Of a stretch of DNA of 64,000 nucleotides, positions 52,545-62,708 are shown piece after piece. The stretch spans positions 62,001 to 126,000 of the forward strand of contig NZ_CANMQT010000005.1 in NCBI RefSeq assembly GCF_947500065.1, given 5' to 3'. The notes below the pieces were generated by a model. It had not been told where the DNA came from, ran no database searches, and saw only the letters and a list, made by a program, of their open reading frames with translations. Origin of the DNA: an uncultured Aquimarina sp. GTDB taxonomy: Bacteria > Bacteroidota > Bacteroidia > Flavobacteriales > Flavobacteriaceae. The translations under genes and the position numbers were made by a program. Each line of letters opens with the position of its first letter. Position 1 is the first letter of the stretch.

Positions 52545-54212
52545 ATGAGAAAATTTTCTGTTTTTCTTTTATTATTTATTCTAAAGTTTCAATTCTCTTT
52601 TTCTCAAAACACTCAAGAAAATTCACAAGAAATTGCAGAAGATAGTTTTGACCTTATTGAAGAAAAGTATAATACTTACAGGCAGAAAGACATTAAAAAA
52701 GCTCAATTTTATGGAAAATCTTTTTTAGAAAAAGCAAAAAAAATAAAAGATACCGCTAACATAGGACGTGGTTATTTTTTACTAGCAAATGTGTTTTACA
52801 AGGATACTGCTTTTGTATACGCGGATTCTGCCATTGCAATTACTAAACATAAAATAGATTTCTCTCAGCCAGCACAATCATACTTATTAAAAGCAACTCT
52901 TATTGCTATTGCCGGAAACCATAAAAAGGCTTTTGATGAATTAGAAAATGCTAATAAATATGCAAATATTAGTGGTAACATAGAACAAGAATATGAGATC
53001 AAATATATATTATCCAGACTAAAAACAAATGTTGGTGATTATGAATCTAGCATTGATATTTTAAAAGATATTATATCATATTATGAAAACAACTGTCTTG
53101 AGTGTGATGATAATATCAGAGGATACATTATTGCTAATTGGGCATATGTGCATAATCTTAATCAATTAAATATCTCTGACTCCACCGAAGTTATATATAA
53201 AAAAATATTCCCCTTAAGTTTAAAAACTAAAGATAGCCTTATGTATGGTAAATTACTGTTATCATCTGCTATTTCAAGTTATCAAAAAGAAAATTACAAA
53301 CCTAGCCTTGATAGTATTCTAAAACTTGATCAACTTCTACAAAAAAGAATAGCAAATGTAGGTACTCGCACCCTAAAACACTTGTATCTTGGTAAGATTT
53401 ATCTAAAACAAAAAGACTATGATCTTGCTATTAACAACCTTAAAAAAGTAGATTCAATTTCTTCTAAAGAAAATTATTTCTTCCCTGCGATAAGAGAAAA
53501 TTATGAATTACTAATTAAGTATTATGAAGAGCAAAAGGATACTAAAAACCAATTGTTTTATATAGATAAACTTTTGAATGCTGATAAAATAATAGATAAA
53601 GATTTTGCCTACCTAGTAAAAAATAGCACGAAAAAATATACTACACCAAACTTACTTTTAGAAAAACAAAAAATAATTGATGATCTCAAAAATAACGCCT
53701 CTAATAAAAAAGTAATAGCTTTTATTTTATTCGGATGTTTAGTTTTACTAGGGCTGCTTCTAATTTGGAGTAGCAAAAAGCGTAGACTTTATAAAAAACG
53801 TATTGCAGAACTAGGAACGCCCAAAAAGAATCCAAGTTATACCATTGATGATGAAACGACAAAACGTATTTTGGATGAGCTATCCAAAATTGAGAATTCC
53901 GAATTATTCTTAGAGGAAGATTTTAGTTTAGGAATGGTTGCTAACCAGTTAAATACTAATACTGCGTATCTATCCAAAATAATAAATAAACACAAACAAA
54001 AAACTTTTAAGCAATACCTTGTAGAGCTACGTATAAATGTGTTGCTTAAAAAACTGGATGAAAACCCTATAATGAGAAAATACTCTATAGAAGCTTTAGC
54101 TGAATCTATTGGTTATGTTAATGCCTCTTCGTTTACAAGAATATTTAAAAATTATGTTGGAGAAAGTCCTTCATCTTTTTTAAATAAAAAATATCCTGAT
54201 CGTAATAAATAA
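52545..54212 (+). CDS. TPR-containing membrane AraC-type regulator
   Basis: A 555-residue protein from the ATG at 52545, chosen over an upstream TTG because MRKFSVFLLLFILKFQFSFSQ is a complete signal peptide. Periplasmic part about 30-380 with TPR-like helical pairs (AQSYLLKATLIAIAGNHKKAFDELE, HLYLGKIYLKQKDYDLAINNLKKV). A membrane segment VIAFILFGCLVLLGLLLIW lies about 395-412, then a cytoplasmic AraC double helix-turn-helix (SLGMVANQLNTNTAYLSKIIN; SIEALAESIGYVNASSFTRIF). This one-component sensor architecture is widespread in Bacteroidota; the ligand is unknown. It could regulate the two exported-protein genes upstream, which share a promoter block. Confidence 0.86.
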   Translation: MRKFSVFLLLFILKFQFSFSQNTQENSQEIAEDSFDLIEEKYNTYRQKDIKKAQFYGKSFLEKAKKIKDTANIGRGYFLLANVFYKDTAFVYADSAIAITKHKIDFSQPAQSYLLKATLIAIAGNHKKAFDELENANKYANISGNIEQEYEIKYILSRLKTNVGDYESSIDILKDIISYYENNCLECDDNIRGYIIANWAYVHNLNQLNISDSTEVIYKKIFPLSLKTKDSLMYGKLLLSSAISSYQKENYKPSLDSILKLDQLLQKRIANVGTRTLKHLYLGKIYLKQKDYDLAINNLKKVDSISSKENYFFPAIRENYELLIKYYEEQKDTKNQLFYIDKLLNADKIIDKDFAYLVKNSTKKYTTPNLLLEKQKIIDDLKNNASNKKVIAFILFGCLVLLGLLLIWSSKKRRLYKKRIAELGTPKKNPSYTIDDETTKRILDELSKIENSELFLEEDFSLGMVANQLNTNTAYLSKIINKHKQKTFKQYLVELRINVLLKKLDENPIMRKYSIEALAESIGYVNASSFTRIFKNYVGESPSSFLNKKYPDRNK

Positions 54213-54308
54213 CCTCTGAATTGTATCATCTTACTGTTTAGTAGTTGTATGTGTTTTTCAAGATCTAAAAAAACTATTTTCATTTACATATATCCATACT
54301 TATAATCT

Positions 54309-54451
54309 AAATAGGAGGCTATCTAAAAAGTAGATGTCTCTGTCATTTTGAGCGGAGTCGAGAAATAACTATCCTTGGTTTTCAGTACATTTCGACTCCG
54401 CTCAATGTGACAGTATTGTAAATATTGTACTTTTCGGACAGCCTCCTATTT
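54309..54451. repeat. Nested inverted-repeat element, possibly mobile
   Basis: A 143-base element bounded by AAATAGGAGGCT (54309-54320) and its complement AGCCTCCTATTT (54440-54451), with extended pairing of AAAAGTA and TACTTTT. Inside, CTGTCATTTTGAGCGGAGTCGA and TCGACTCCGCTCAATGTGACAG form a second long inverted repeat. The inner block GAGCGGAGTCGA is a motif I recall as dispersed in many Bacteroidota genomes. It lies between convergent genes, so it may also act as terminator. No transposase. Confidence 0.7.
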
Positions 54452-54481
54452 AATCTATATTTCTAAAAGTAAAACCTTTTA

Positions 54482-56719
54482 TTATTTCAACTTTACCCCA
54501 CTAAAAATCTCTGTTTCTGATGGCAATCCAAGTTTATCTCTCATCACCTGACCTGCTTGAAGACCTGCAACTATAGCTCCTTCATAATACCCTACATTGA
54601 CTCCAAAATTGATCCAATCTCCAGTAATAATAAGGTTATCAAAACCTGACTCGCTAGCTTTAAGACGATATTTATTAGAACCAGGAAGTGATAAGGTGTA
54701 TCTATCCGTGGGATTTACATTAGCTCTAAAAAACTGTGTTTTTAATCTGGCATAATCCGTCTTGGCAGTTTTTGAGAAGTCATGGATTACACTCAATTTC
54801 ATTCCTTCTGGATACTCTAGCGTTGTAGCATTCGGAAAAAACCATCCCATTTTATCTTTCAACCATTGTTCAGAAACACGCATAATACGTTCCAATTGCT
54901 CGTGAGGATAGTTCTGATCCGAATATGGAGGTATCACTTCAGGGTCCAGAAATGATCCCGTATAATATATTAATACACCTGGTTCATCTTCTTTCCAATC
55001 TTCATAGGGCATCACCTGAGACATATCAATAAATGAGTACTGAGGATCAGCATAGGTTACCAAGTTGGGTAATGATCCTTCTGGGAAACCCCAATCCGGT
55101 AAATTCATCCCTAACTCTTTTAATGTAGGCTTAATCCATAATTGCATGGACATTGTAGGAATACTTTTAACGTGAGTATACATGTTATTCCAGGCCGTAT
55201 TATTAGCTATAATCTCTTTACAAATTCCTTCTTTACCTCCCAAAACATCAATCGGGATTCCTAAAACTACATAATCAAAATCTTTTCCTTTTTCTAAAGA
55301 CATATGTCCCACATTCTCCCAGCCACACCAAGCTTCTTCCAAATCATATTTACCTTCCTTAAGCGCCTTGGCTTGTTGATCATCTATTTGATCATACAGC
55401 GGTTCTCCAGGCCATACATCTAAACCTTTGAAAGGGTACGTAGGGTTATATGTACCATTTTTTAAGGTAACCTGTTCTGCCATAGATACTTTTTCTATTT
55501 CTCCAGAATCCGAATAGTGTACCTGTTCTACTTTATGGAAGAACTTAAATTTTACACCTCTATTTTTTAATGTTAAATAAATTGGTGTGATCATAGTATC
55601 CGCTGTACCAGCTTTGAATTTCCAAACAAAAGATCCTTTATAACCTGCTGAGTTTGTTAAAAAATGAAGTCCGACTCCAGCCGCTAGGCTACCTTGCTGA
55701 TCAGGCCCCGTTATATTATGAAATGTCCCAGTATACAAAAATCTAACCATTGCAGAGCTTAATAACCGTTCACTTGCTCCATGTTTTTGGAGCCATTCTC
55801 GGTAGTCCAAATCATTGATACGGTCATAGTCTAGTTCATGAGTATCGGGGTTATAAACATCTTCTAATGTTCCTTTCATATTAACAAGTCCAAATTCTAC
55901 AAACACAGCTAACCAATAGAAATATTCGCTATGGTCTGCTATGGAATCAATAAGCTTGGTTGCCCATTTAGAAAGCAAATCGAGTAACTCCTTAATCATG
56001 GAGTGATGATTTTTCCGATGCACATGATCTTCATCTTCCATCTTACTCATATTCGCAATGAGTTCGGATACATAGTTTAGCAGCTTTTCTCCTTCGTGCT
56101 TAGCGATATTCTTCCCAAAGTCTTCGAATTTCATCTTAAAATCTCCCCAAAGTGAATGATGTTCGGGTGCTTTAATTTCCTTGGCAGATTCAGAAGCCAT
56201 ATTCATTAGATTATCCTTGTTTGGATCTGTCCCGAATAAAATTTCAACAACCAATCCCACTACTTTGTGAACAATGGCTGAAAATGGCAATGGTCCTCCT
56301 TGACCGGGAATATATTCATTAGAAGGAAAAATAATATTCTTCTTTATCCATTGATTTGTTTTAGGATCAAAATGAGTAAGTAATGTAGTATCTTCTCGAT
56401 CAAAGCCATCTTCCCATGATTTAAAAGGACTATTCGGCATTAAATTATGCTCTTCACATTCTTTATAAGAGTCTTGTATCAAACGAAAAGCATTTTCATA
56501 CCATCCTTGTGCAATGTGAATACCATGCTCCTGAATTCTTTCATTTGGTCCTCTACCTGTAGCTGTTTTACCACCTAATCTCCAACCCATTTGGTAAATG
56601 GTTATATCATAGTGATCTTGCCAGTTTTCATAAGAACTCAGCTCATAAGCTGTTGTAAGGGATGACATTCCACTACCGAGTATTGCTATTTTCTTTTTGT
56701 TATTTTCTTTGTTTTGCAT
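54482..56719 (-). CDS. FAD/NAD(P)-dependent oxidoreductase of the amine-oxidase/phytoene-desaturase type
   Basis: Flavoprotein of 745 residues, larger than typical desaturases (about 500). Rossmann loop KKIAILGSGMSSLTTAYEL at the start, then WRLGGKTATGRGPNERIQEHGIHIAQGW, where GGK and the EHG block are typical of phytoene-desaturase/HpnE-like enzymes. A second FAD-contact region appears near the end (GFDNLIITGDWINFGVNVGYYEGAIVAGLQ). About 250 residues between (roughly 150-400) form an insertion rich in helices with a His/Asp-rich segment (MEDEDHVHRKNHHSM) not found in standard desaturases. The partner gene ends 14 bases upstream. The pair may oxidise a lipid or polyene; substrate unknown. Confidence 0.8.
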   Translation of the reverse strand: MQNKENNKKKIAILGSGMSSLTTAYELSSYENWQDHYDITIYQMGWRLGGKTATGRGPNERIQEHGIHIAQGWYENAFRLIQDSYKECEEHNLMPNSPFKSWEDGFDREDTTLLTHFDPKTNQWIKKNIIFPSNEYIPGQGGPLPFSAIVHKVVGLVVEILFGTDPNKDNLMNMASESAKEIKAPEHHSLWGDFKMKFEDFGKNIAKHEGEKLLNYVSELIANMSKMEDEDHVHRKNHHSMIKELLDLLSKWATKLIDSIADHSEYFYWLAVFVEFGLVNMKGTLEDVYNPDTHELDYDRINDLDYREWLQKHGASERLLSSAMVRFLYTGTFHNITGPDQQGSLAAGVGLHFLTNSAGYKGSFVWKFKAGTADTMITPIYLTLKNRGVKFKFFHKVEQVHYSDSGEIEKVSMAEQVTLKNGTYNPTYPFKGLDVWPGEPLYDQIDDQQAKALKEGKYDLEEAWCGWENVGHMSLEKGKDFDYVVLGIPIDVLGGKEGICKEIIANNTAWNNMYTHVKSIPTMSMQLWIKPTLKELGMNLPDWGFPEGSLPNLVTYADPQYSFIDMSQVMPYEDWKEDEPGVLIYYTGSFLDPEVIPPYSDQNYPHEQLERIMRVSEQWLKDKMGWFFPNATTLEYPEGMKLSVIHDFSKTAKTDYARLKTQFFRANVNPTDRYTLSLPGSNKYRLKASESGFDNLIITGDWINFGVNVGYYEGAIVAGLQAGQVMRDKLGLPSETEIFSGVKLK

Positions 56720-56733
56720 TGGTTTATTAGTTT

Positions 56734-57594
56734 TTAAGAAATTGGAATTTTATTAGTTGTTAATTTTTCATTGAAGTGTTCTGAACTGAACTCACTCTGA
56801 CTAATCGGATAGATAGGCTTATTGTTCTTAATGAATTTAGTCACTTCTGGAGAATTGTTCCACTTTGCTGCTTCTGCATATAATTTATCTAAATGTGATA
56901 AGATGAGAATCTTATCAAAAATGTCTTCAATCAACCCCATTAAATTATGTGCATGATGAGTAACATACTTAATATCCTCTTTTGACAATGGGTAATGACT
57001 TGGATAAAAAGCTTCTATATCTGTTATAATAGAAACGGCACTCCCTCGTGGATTGGCAAATATTTTTCCTAATATGCCAAAACTTACCCCTTCGACCATA
57101 GACTGAGCATAGAGCAATCGATAAAGTACTATATTCATGAAATATTGCTCATAAATATTTTCCTTAAACGCTAGAGAATCTGCAACATCATATCCTGAAA
57201 TTATACTTGAGTTATGCGCGCGATACCAGGTAAGTTCATTCGGTTTATTAATATAATCTAGCCAAAAATTTACAGGAACAGGTAAACCTTGAAACAACTC
57301 TCCAGATTCTTTGATTAATTGGGCCAGTGTTGCTACATAAAGAAAATGACTATTGACTTCTCTCCACCATGCACTACCAGGTTTTGTATCATTCATAGGA
57401 TTTAGAGTCCCTCTTTTTATTTCCCATTCAATAAATGCTAACTCAGAATTTCCTAGTCCCTCGTTTCCCTTAATAAAAGGATCTCCATATTTTTGGTAGA
57501 ATTCATAACGCAATTTATAGCGGTCTTGAGGGTGATCAGAAACGCGAAATACAATTTCCTTCGCTTTCTCCTCAAGTATATTAAGTTGGTTCAT
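56734..57594 (-). CDS. Helical protein of unknown function, partner of the flavoprotein
   Basis: A 286-residue protein without signal peptide or membrane segment, predicted mainly helical. It opens with NILEEKAKEIVFRVSDHPQD and has a conserved-looking block GSAWWREVNSHFLYVATLAQL and AHNSSIISGYDVADSLAFK. His residues in HYPLSKEDIKYVTHHAHNLM and the HSxxx-like helices raise the possibility of metal binding, but no known motif was matched. It is the first gene of the pair with the flavoprotein (gap 14 bases), so it is probably a subunit or tailoring partner. Upstream, 144 bases separate it from a divergent 7TMR-DISM histidine kinase. I do not recognise the family with certainty. Confidence 0.7.
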   Translation of the reverse strand: MNQLNILEEKAKEIVFRVSDHPQDRYKLRYEFYQKYGDPFIKGNEGLGNSELAFIEWEIKRGTLNPMNDTKPGSAWWREVNSHFLYVATLAQLIKESGELFQGLPVPVNFWLDYINKPNELTWYRAHNSSIISGYDVADSLAFKENIYEQYFMNIVLYRLLYAQSMVEGVSFGILGKIFANPRGSAVSIITDIEAFYPSHYPLSKEDIKYVTHHAHNLMGLIEDIFDKILILSHLDKLYAEAAKWNNSPEVTKFIKNNKPIYPISQSEFSSEHFNEKLTTNKIPIS

Positions 57595-57738
57595 GTGGCT
57601 GTTTAATTTTGTATATAGTTCCTAAATTTACGAGTTAAAATGTGATATGCAATAAATATTTTTAGGGAATACTACCTGTATATTTCATAAATTTACTTAT
57701 TATGCAACGGTGAATTTTCAAAATATTAAACATTAAGA

Positions 57739-59754
57739 ATGGCAACTTATTTTAAATACTATTTAGGGCTCTTATGGATAATATTATTGTCTCCTCTGAA
57801 TTCATTTTCTCAGACAACGATTCTTCTTAATAATACAACTGAACTGCTTGATATTGGCAATCAAACCTATTTTCTAGAGGATGCTTCTCTTACACTATCC
57901 ATAGAAGAAATTATAAACAACAACCTAGAAACTCAGTTTAAAGAATATTCTCAGGAAACGATAAATTTTTCTAGTACTGCTTCCGCTTACTGGTTAAAAT
58001 TCAAAATTAATAAAACCCTTTCTGATAATTTCTACCTAAATGTCGGTTCAGCGTATATTGATTCCATATCTCTCTACGAATTTGATGAGGAAAACCAACT
58101 AATCTCTACTAGGCATACAGGAGATGACCTACCTTTTAGCACTAGAGAAATTGAAGTAGGGAATTACTTATTTGCTCTTGATTTTGATGAGGATATTACA
58201 CGAACTTTTTACCTTAGAGTAAAGAGTGATCAACCCTTGTTTTTCCTTCTCAGAGTAGGGACACTTCCTAATTTTGTAGCATACGAACATGATTTAGATT
58301 TTCTTCAGGGAATCTATTTTGGTTTTATGCTATTGATCTTCCTCTATAACCTCTTTTTGTTTTTTTCAACTAGAGAGGGAATTTATCTCTACTACATTGC
58401 CTATGTATTCAGTATTACTTGGTTTATGGCCTCTGTATTTGGTTATTTCTTTGAATACTTTTGGCCAAATACACCTTTTCTTAATCAATTAGTGGTGGTC
58501 AGTTCAGGATTGACCATGATAACAGCTACTTTGTTTACCCAAAAATTTCTGGGTACCAAGAAATCTGATCCACGCTTTCATAAAGGTTCCATGATGTTTC
58601 TTGTTGTAGGTATTTTAGTATGCGTATTTGTTGTACTAGGTTATAAAATAGAAGGTCTGAAGTTAGCTCAAGGTGGTCTTCTCATTATGGCAGCCTACTT
58701 TCTTGTATTAGGTATTCGATTTAAATTAAAAGGGTTTCGTCCTGCTATCTATTACTTATTTGCGTGGGGAGCTCTTATTATCGGTATTTGTTTCGCAATT
58801 CTTGAGTCATTAAACCTAACTTTTGTAATGACCTATTTAAATGCGATGCAGATTGGTTCAGCCCTAGAAGTATTGCTACTTTCCTTTGCACTAGGTGATC
58901 GGATTAATATGTATAAAAAGCAAAAAGAAGATGCACAATTAGAAGCTCTGATATCAGCCAAAGAAAATGAAAGGCTGATTCAAGAGCAAAATATACTATT
59001 GGAAGAGAAGGTCGAGGAACGAACCGCCGAAGTAGCAAGCCAAAATGAAGAACTGGTTAATCTGAATAAGGAAAAGGATATGCTAGTAGATATGGTTGCC
59101 CATGATCTTAGAACTCCTTTGCATCAGATGAAAGGGTTAATATGGTTGCTGGATATACCTGCCATGGAATTAACAGAAGATCAAAAAACATATTTAACCG
59201 AAATTGACAATGCTGTAGATCGTCTGACACAGATGATTGGTCGTATGCTAAACACACACTCTTTAGAGATAAATCAAATTAAATTAGTTAACGAAACTAT
59301 TGACTTAGTTGAATTGGTCGAATATGCATCGAAGTGTTTTTACCTTACTGCTACAGAAAAAGATATTAAAATAGTAATAGAAGCAGAAGAAGGGAATCAT
59401 TTTGTTGTATTAGATAAAAATTATATGATACAGGTTTTAGAAAATTTGCTTTCTAATGCAATTAAGTTTTCTGAAAAAGGAAGTAAGATAGCATTGTACG
59501 TAAAATCACAAGATGGAAAAACCTATGTTGTGGTCGAAGATAATGGACCTGGTATTAGCGAAGAAGATCAGAAGAAACTGTTCGGAAGGTTTCAAAGATT
59601 AACTGCCCAACCTACAGCTGGTGAATCATCCATAGGATTGGGGTTATCAATCGTAAAAAAATACCTAGAAGCTATGAATTGTGAAATTCATTGCGAAAGT
59701 CAGTTAGGTGTAGGAACCAAATTTATTATCACTTTTGATACTCAAGAAGGATAA
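57739..59754 (+). CDS. 7TMR-DISM sensor histidine kinase
   Basis: Transmembrane kinase of 671 residues. Signal peptide (MATYFKYYLGLLWIILLSPLNSFSQ), an extracytoplasmic 7TMR-DISMED2-like beta domain (about 25-180; SAYWLKFKINKTLS and FYLRVKSDQPLFF), seven membrane segments (about 185-390), a coiled coil of Glu/Lys-rich helix (EERTAEVASQNEELVNLNKEKD), the HisKA block VDMVAHDLRTPLHQMKGL (His about 455) and a HATPase with LLSNAIKFSEKG, EDNGPGIS and GLGLSIVKKY. No receiver domain or partner response regulator is adjacent, so its partner is elsewhere. It is divergent from the flavoprotein pair and may be linked to it. DISM receptors often bind carbohydrates or similar nutrients. Confidence 0.9.
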   Translation: MATYFKYYLGLLWIILLSPLNSFSQTTILLNNTTELLDIGNQTYFLEDASLTLSIEEIINNNLETQFKEYSQETINFSSTASAYWLKFKINKTLSDNFYLNVGSAYIDSISLYEFDEENQLISTRHTGDDLPFSTREIEVGNYLFALDFDEDITRTFYLRVKSDQPLFFLLRVGTLPNFVAYEHDLDFLQGIYFGFMLLIFLYNLFLFFSTREGIYLYYIAYVFSITWFMASVFGYFFEYFWPNTPFLNQLVVVSSGLTMITATLFTQKFLGTKKSDPRFHKGSMMFLVVGILVCVFVVLGYKIEGLKLAQGGLLIMAAYFLVLGIRFKLKGFRPAIYYLFAWGALIIGICFAILESLNLTFVMTYLNAMQIGSALEVLLLSFALGDRINMYKKQKEDAQLEALISAKENERLIQEQNILLEEKVEERTAEVASQNEELVNLNKEKDMLVDMVAHDLRTPLHQMKGLIWLLDIPAMELTEDQKTYLTEIDNAVDRLTQMIGRMLNTHSLEINQIKLVNETIDLVELVEYASKCFYLTATEKDIKIVIEAEEGNHFVVLDKNYMIQVLENLLSNAIKFSEKGSKIALYVKSQDGKTYVVVEDNGPGISEEDQKKLFGRFQRLTAQPTAGESSIGLGLSIVKKYLEAMNCEIHCESQLGVGTKFIITFDTQEG

Positions 59755-59930
59755 TGTAAAAAATCAAAGTTAATGTACGGATTACTCAAATAATAAACAT
59801 AATCCAACAAAAAGCAAACAAAAGCTCCTCACAAGTAAACCTTCTACCCTACTATTCCTGTATTTATAATAGTCTCTTATAAATTGTATCAAAAATTAAA
59901 CTTATTTCGAAAATATATAGATAACACAAT

Positions 59931-62669
59931 CTAAAGTACATAACGCAATCTAAATGTGATAAACCTAGGCAAAATAAAAGTCTCGGTAGAAGAAACAAAG
60001 AGATTGTTTGCGCTGTTGTTTACTCTTGACTTTACATCCAAGATATTGGTAGCTCTTAATTCATATTCCCATTTTGCATCTCTGTCTTTTCTGTATGCTA
60101 AAGATGCATTCCAAGTATCAAATGATTGGCTAGCGCCACCTTCTCTACTTTGTCTTGTGTATGTGTAATCTGTGACAAAAGTTAATGATTTCCATATGTA
60201 AGCATCAAAATCAACAGAAGGTGCATTCGTATAAAAAGTCGTTTTATTAGATCCTTGTGTATTGGTAGCTATGCTATAATTGTATTTTACACTTACATTA
60301 GGTGCTTTTTTAAAGTTCGTTCGTAAACCTGGCGTATAGCTCTGGGTAAATCCTTCATTTACCGATCTTCTATTCTGGATAAACTGATTAATCTTAGTGT
60401 AATTAAAATTTGTATTTAGCGTTGCTCTTACTTTACCGAAGGTTCGTTGAACTCGACCAAAGGCGGAAAAATTTTCGTCTGCAAAACTAGAATTAAAAAA
60501 CGTACTGGTTGTAATTACATTATCAAAATTCGTCAAGCCTCGTATTTGATCAATATTTTTTGAATACGCCAATCGTGCAAAAATATTAGTATAATTGAAC
60601 AAATTAAAACTAGAATAAAATAGACTTAAGTTATGAGATAAGGCGTTCTGTAAATCAGGTTCTCCAAATTGAATACTGTTAAAATTATTCAAGACTAATC
60701 CTTGTGCTAATCTCGTAACATCAGTAAATTGATTGCGCATATCATAACGGAACGTAAGGCTTTCATTCTTTTTAAACTGTATCCGAGTTTCAAAATCTGG
60801 TAATAATCTAAAAAAACTTTCATTAAATTCCTGATTAAACTGACTGTTTTTATTTACATAAGAGTGTACTGATAATCCAGGTGTGAAAATGAATTTTCCG
60901 GTTTTAAATCTATAATGAAATCCTAGGTACACATCACTAAATGTCAATTCTGTATCATTGGTTGCTCTTCCTTCATTAAAATTTGGTGTAGGATCAAATT
61001 GAGCATTCGTATTTAAAAACTGAAACAATCTGGAATCAAAGTCTTGTTGACTAAATATGGTACCTAACGTCACATTTAAGTTGCTCTTTGCATTAATTAT
61101 ATAAAAATAGTCAAGCTTAGCATCTAGTTGATTCGATTTAATTCGCCTATCCTGTCCTAAATTATAATTTTCCAGAGTCGTATCCAGACCTAAGGCTTCT
61201 GCTGTATTATCGAAAGGATCCCTATCATTCGGATCTACCTCATCATTATTAGTTGGATCATTAAGTAACCTAGCATTATAGAAAGGGTCTTCATCCTTTA
61301 ATAAATGTTCTACTTCTAACGCAAAAATGCTATTCTCATTAAATGTATAGTAATACTTCAAGCTTTGATTAATGCTAAAAGGTGTAGCTTCTTCTACTTC
61401 AGTAGTAGTTCCCAAAACAGAAGAAAAGAAGTTTTGATCTTGTACATCTTTAGAAATGCGCCCCAAAACATCATAATCAATTTGGTTATTAACGTTTGGT
61501 TTATACGATGCACTTAATTTGAGTAATCCTTGATCAGATTTTTCTTCATTATTCTGCTCCGTCGATTCATCCGGAATCCCTAAATCGGCATCTGTATATT
61601 GATTAAAGTTAGACTGCCTTGAAGAGAGACGACTTACATTAAAAATGGCAAAACCACTTATATCCAATGACGTATTAGGCGAATAACTAAAATTGGCTGC
61701 TCCAAGCTTATTTTCGATCTTCGTTGCATTGCTTTGATTCGTTAAGAAACTTAAATCATTATTCCCAAGATTAATACTGGTTCCACTATTCCTGCTGGGT
61801 GATCTAAAACCTCCTCCAAAACTTCTAATGTCTCTTCTGGATAAAGCTACTTCCCCAGTATTATTGAAATCTCCAATAAAGTTAATACTGTATTTTGGAT
61901 TGTAGTAAAAAAGCTTTGGCTGCACCAGATATAACCCTTCGTCTGTCGAGGCACCACCTCCAGCAGTAACATTTCCAAACCAAAAACTCTCCTTTCCTTC
62001 TTTAAGTTTAATATTAAGAGCTACATTGTCTTGATTATTAGTCACTCCACGTAACTGTCCTACTTCTGAATAATTTCTAAGAACTTGTATCTTATCCACA
62101 GCTTTCGATGGAATATTTTTAGTAGCAATTTTAGTATCACCATCAAAAAAATCTTTTCCGTTTACCATCAATTTATTGACTACTTTTCCTTCTACTTCTA
62201 CTTGCCCTTCCTCATTAATTTCTACTCCTGGAAGGTTCTGCAATACATCTTCTAATTTTCGTTCGGTACCTGTATTAAAGGAGTCTGCATTGTAAATTAA
62301 GGTATCACCTTTGACAGTTACAGGCATTTCATAAGTTATCTGAACTTCATCTAGAGTGTTTCCAAATCTGAGAACTATATTTTTTGTAATATCTATCTCT
62401 CCTATAGAAATAACTTCCTCATAATCTTTCATACCGATGTAACTAACTGTAAGTTTAAACTCGGTATTCTTGCTTAAATTCAGTGCATAATTTCCTTTGG
62501 AATCTGTAGTTCCATATGCCTGTAAAATTTTAGTTTCCTGATTAATCGCAATAACGTTTGCTAATTCTAACGGATTCCCCAGACTATCCTTCACCATACC
62601 CTGCAATTTAATCTGAGCAAAAGTACTATTTACCACACACAGCAGTATTAACACAAAAAGAGTTCTCAT
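59931..62669 (-). CDS. TonB-dependent receptor-like outer-membrane beta-barrel protein
   Basis: Outer-membrane protein of 912 residues. Signal peptide MRTLFVLILLCVVNSTFAQ; carboxypeptidase-regulatory-like domain (about 20-110: MVKDSLGNPLELANVIAIN, VSYIGMKDYEEVI); a plug-like region with YNADSFNTGTERKLEDVLQNLPGVEI and VNKLMVNGKDFFDGD; and a C-terminal barrel of about 650 residues with alternating strands and ending RFITFRLRYVL. This is the OMP_b-brl_3 type seen beside GLPGLI proteins, not a typical SusC. Nothing indicates which substrate is imported. The GLPGLI gene precedes it by 39 bases; co-transcribed. Confidence 0.9.
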   Translation of the reverse strand: MRTLFVLILLCVVNSTFAQIKLQGMVKDSLGNPLELANVIAINQETKILQAYGTTDSKGNYALNLSKNTEFKLTVSYIGMKDYEEVISIGEIDITKNIVLRFGNTLDEVQITYEMPVTVKGDTLIYNADSFNTGTERKLEDVLQNLPGVEINEEGQVEVEGKVVNKLMVNGKDFFDGDTKIATKNIPSKAVDKIQVLRNYSEVGQLRGVTNNQDNVALNIKLKEGKESFWFGNVTAGGGASTDEGLYLVQPKLFYYNPKYSINFIGDFNNTGEVALSRRDIRSFGGGFRSPSRNSGTSINLGNNDLSFLTNQSNATKIENKLGAANFSYSPNTSLDISGFAIFNVSRLSSRQSNFNQYTDADLGIPDESTEQNNEEKSDQGLLKLSASYKPNVNNQIDYDVLGRISKDVQDQNFFSSVLGTTTEVEEATPFSINQSLKYYYTFNENSIFALEVEHLLKDEDPFYNARLLNDPTNNDEVDPNDRDPFDNTAEALGLDTTLENYNLGQDRRIKSNQLDAKLDYFYIINAKSNLNVTLGTIFSQQDFDSRLFQFLNTNAQFDPTPNFNEGRATNDTELTFSDVYLGFHYRFKTGKFIFTPGLSVHSYVNKNSQFNQEFNESFFRLLPDFETRIQFKKNESLTFRYDMRNQFTDVTRLAQGLVLNNFNSIQFGEPDLQNALSHNLSLFYSSFNLFNYTNIFARLAYSKNIDQIRGLTNFDNVITTSTFFNSSFADENFSAFGRVQRTFGKVRATLNTNFNYTKINQFIQNRRSVNEGFTQSYTPGLRTNFKKAPNVSVKYNYSIATNTQGSNKTTFYTNAPSVDFDAYIWKSLTFVTDYTYTRQSREGGASQSFDTWNASLAYRKDRDAKWEYELRATNILDVKSRVNNSANNLFVSSTETFILPRFITFRLRYVL

Positions 62670-62708
62670 GAATTTTAAATAATGTATGAATCTTTAGAAT
62701 TCAAAGTG

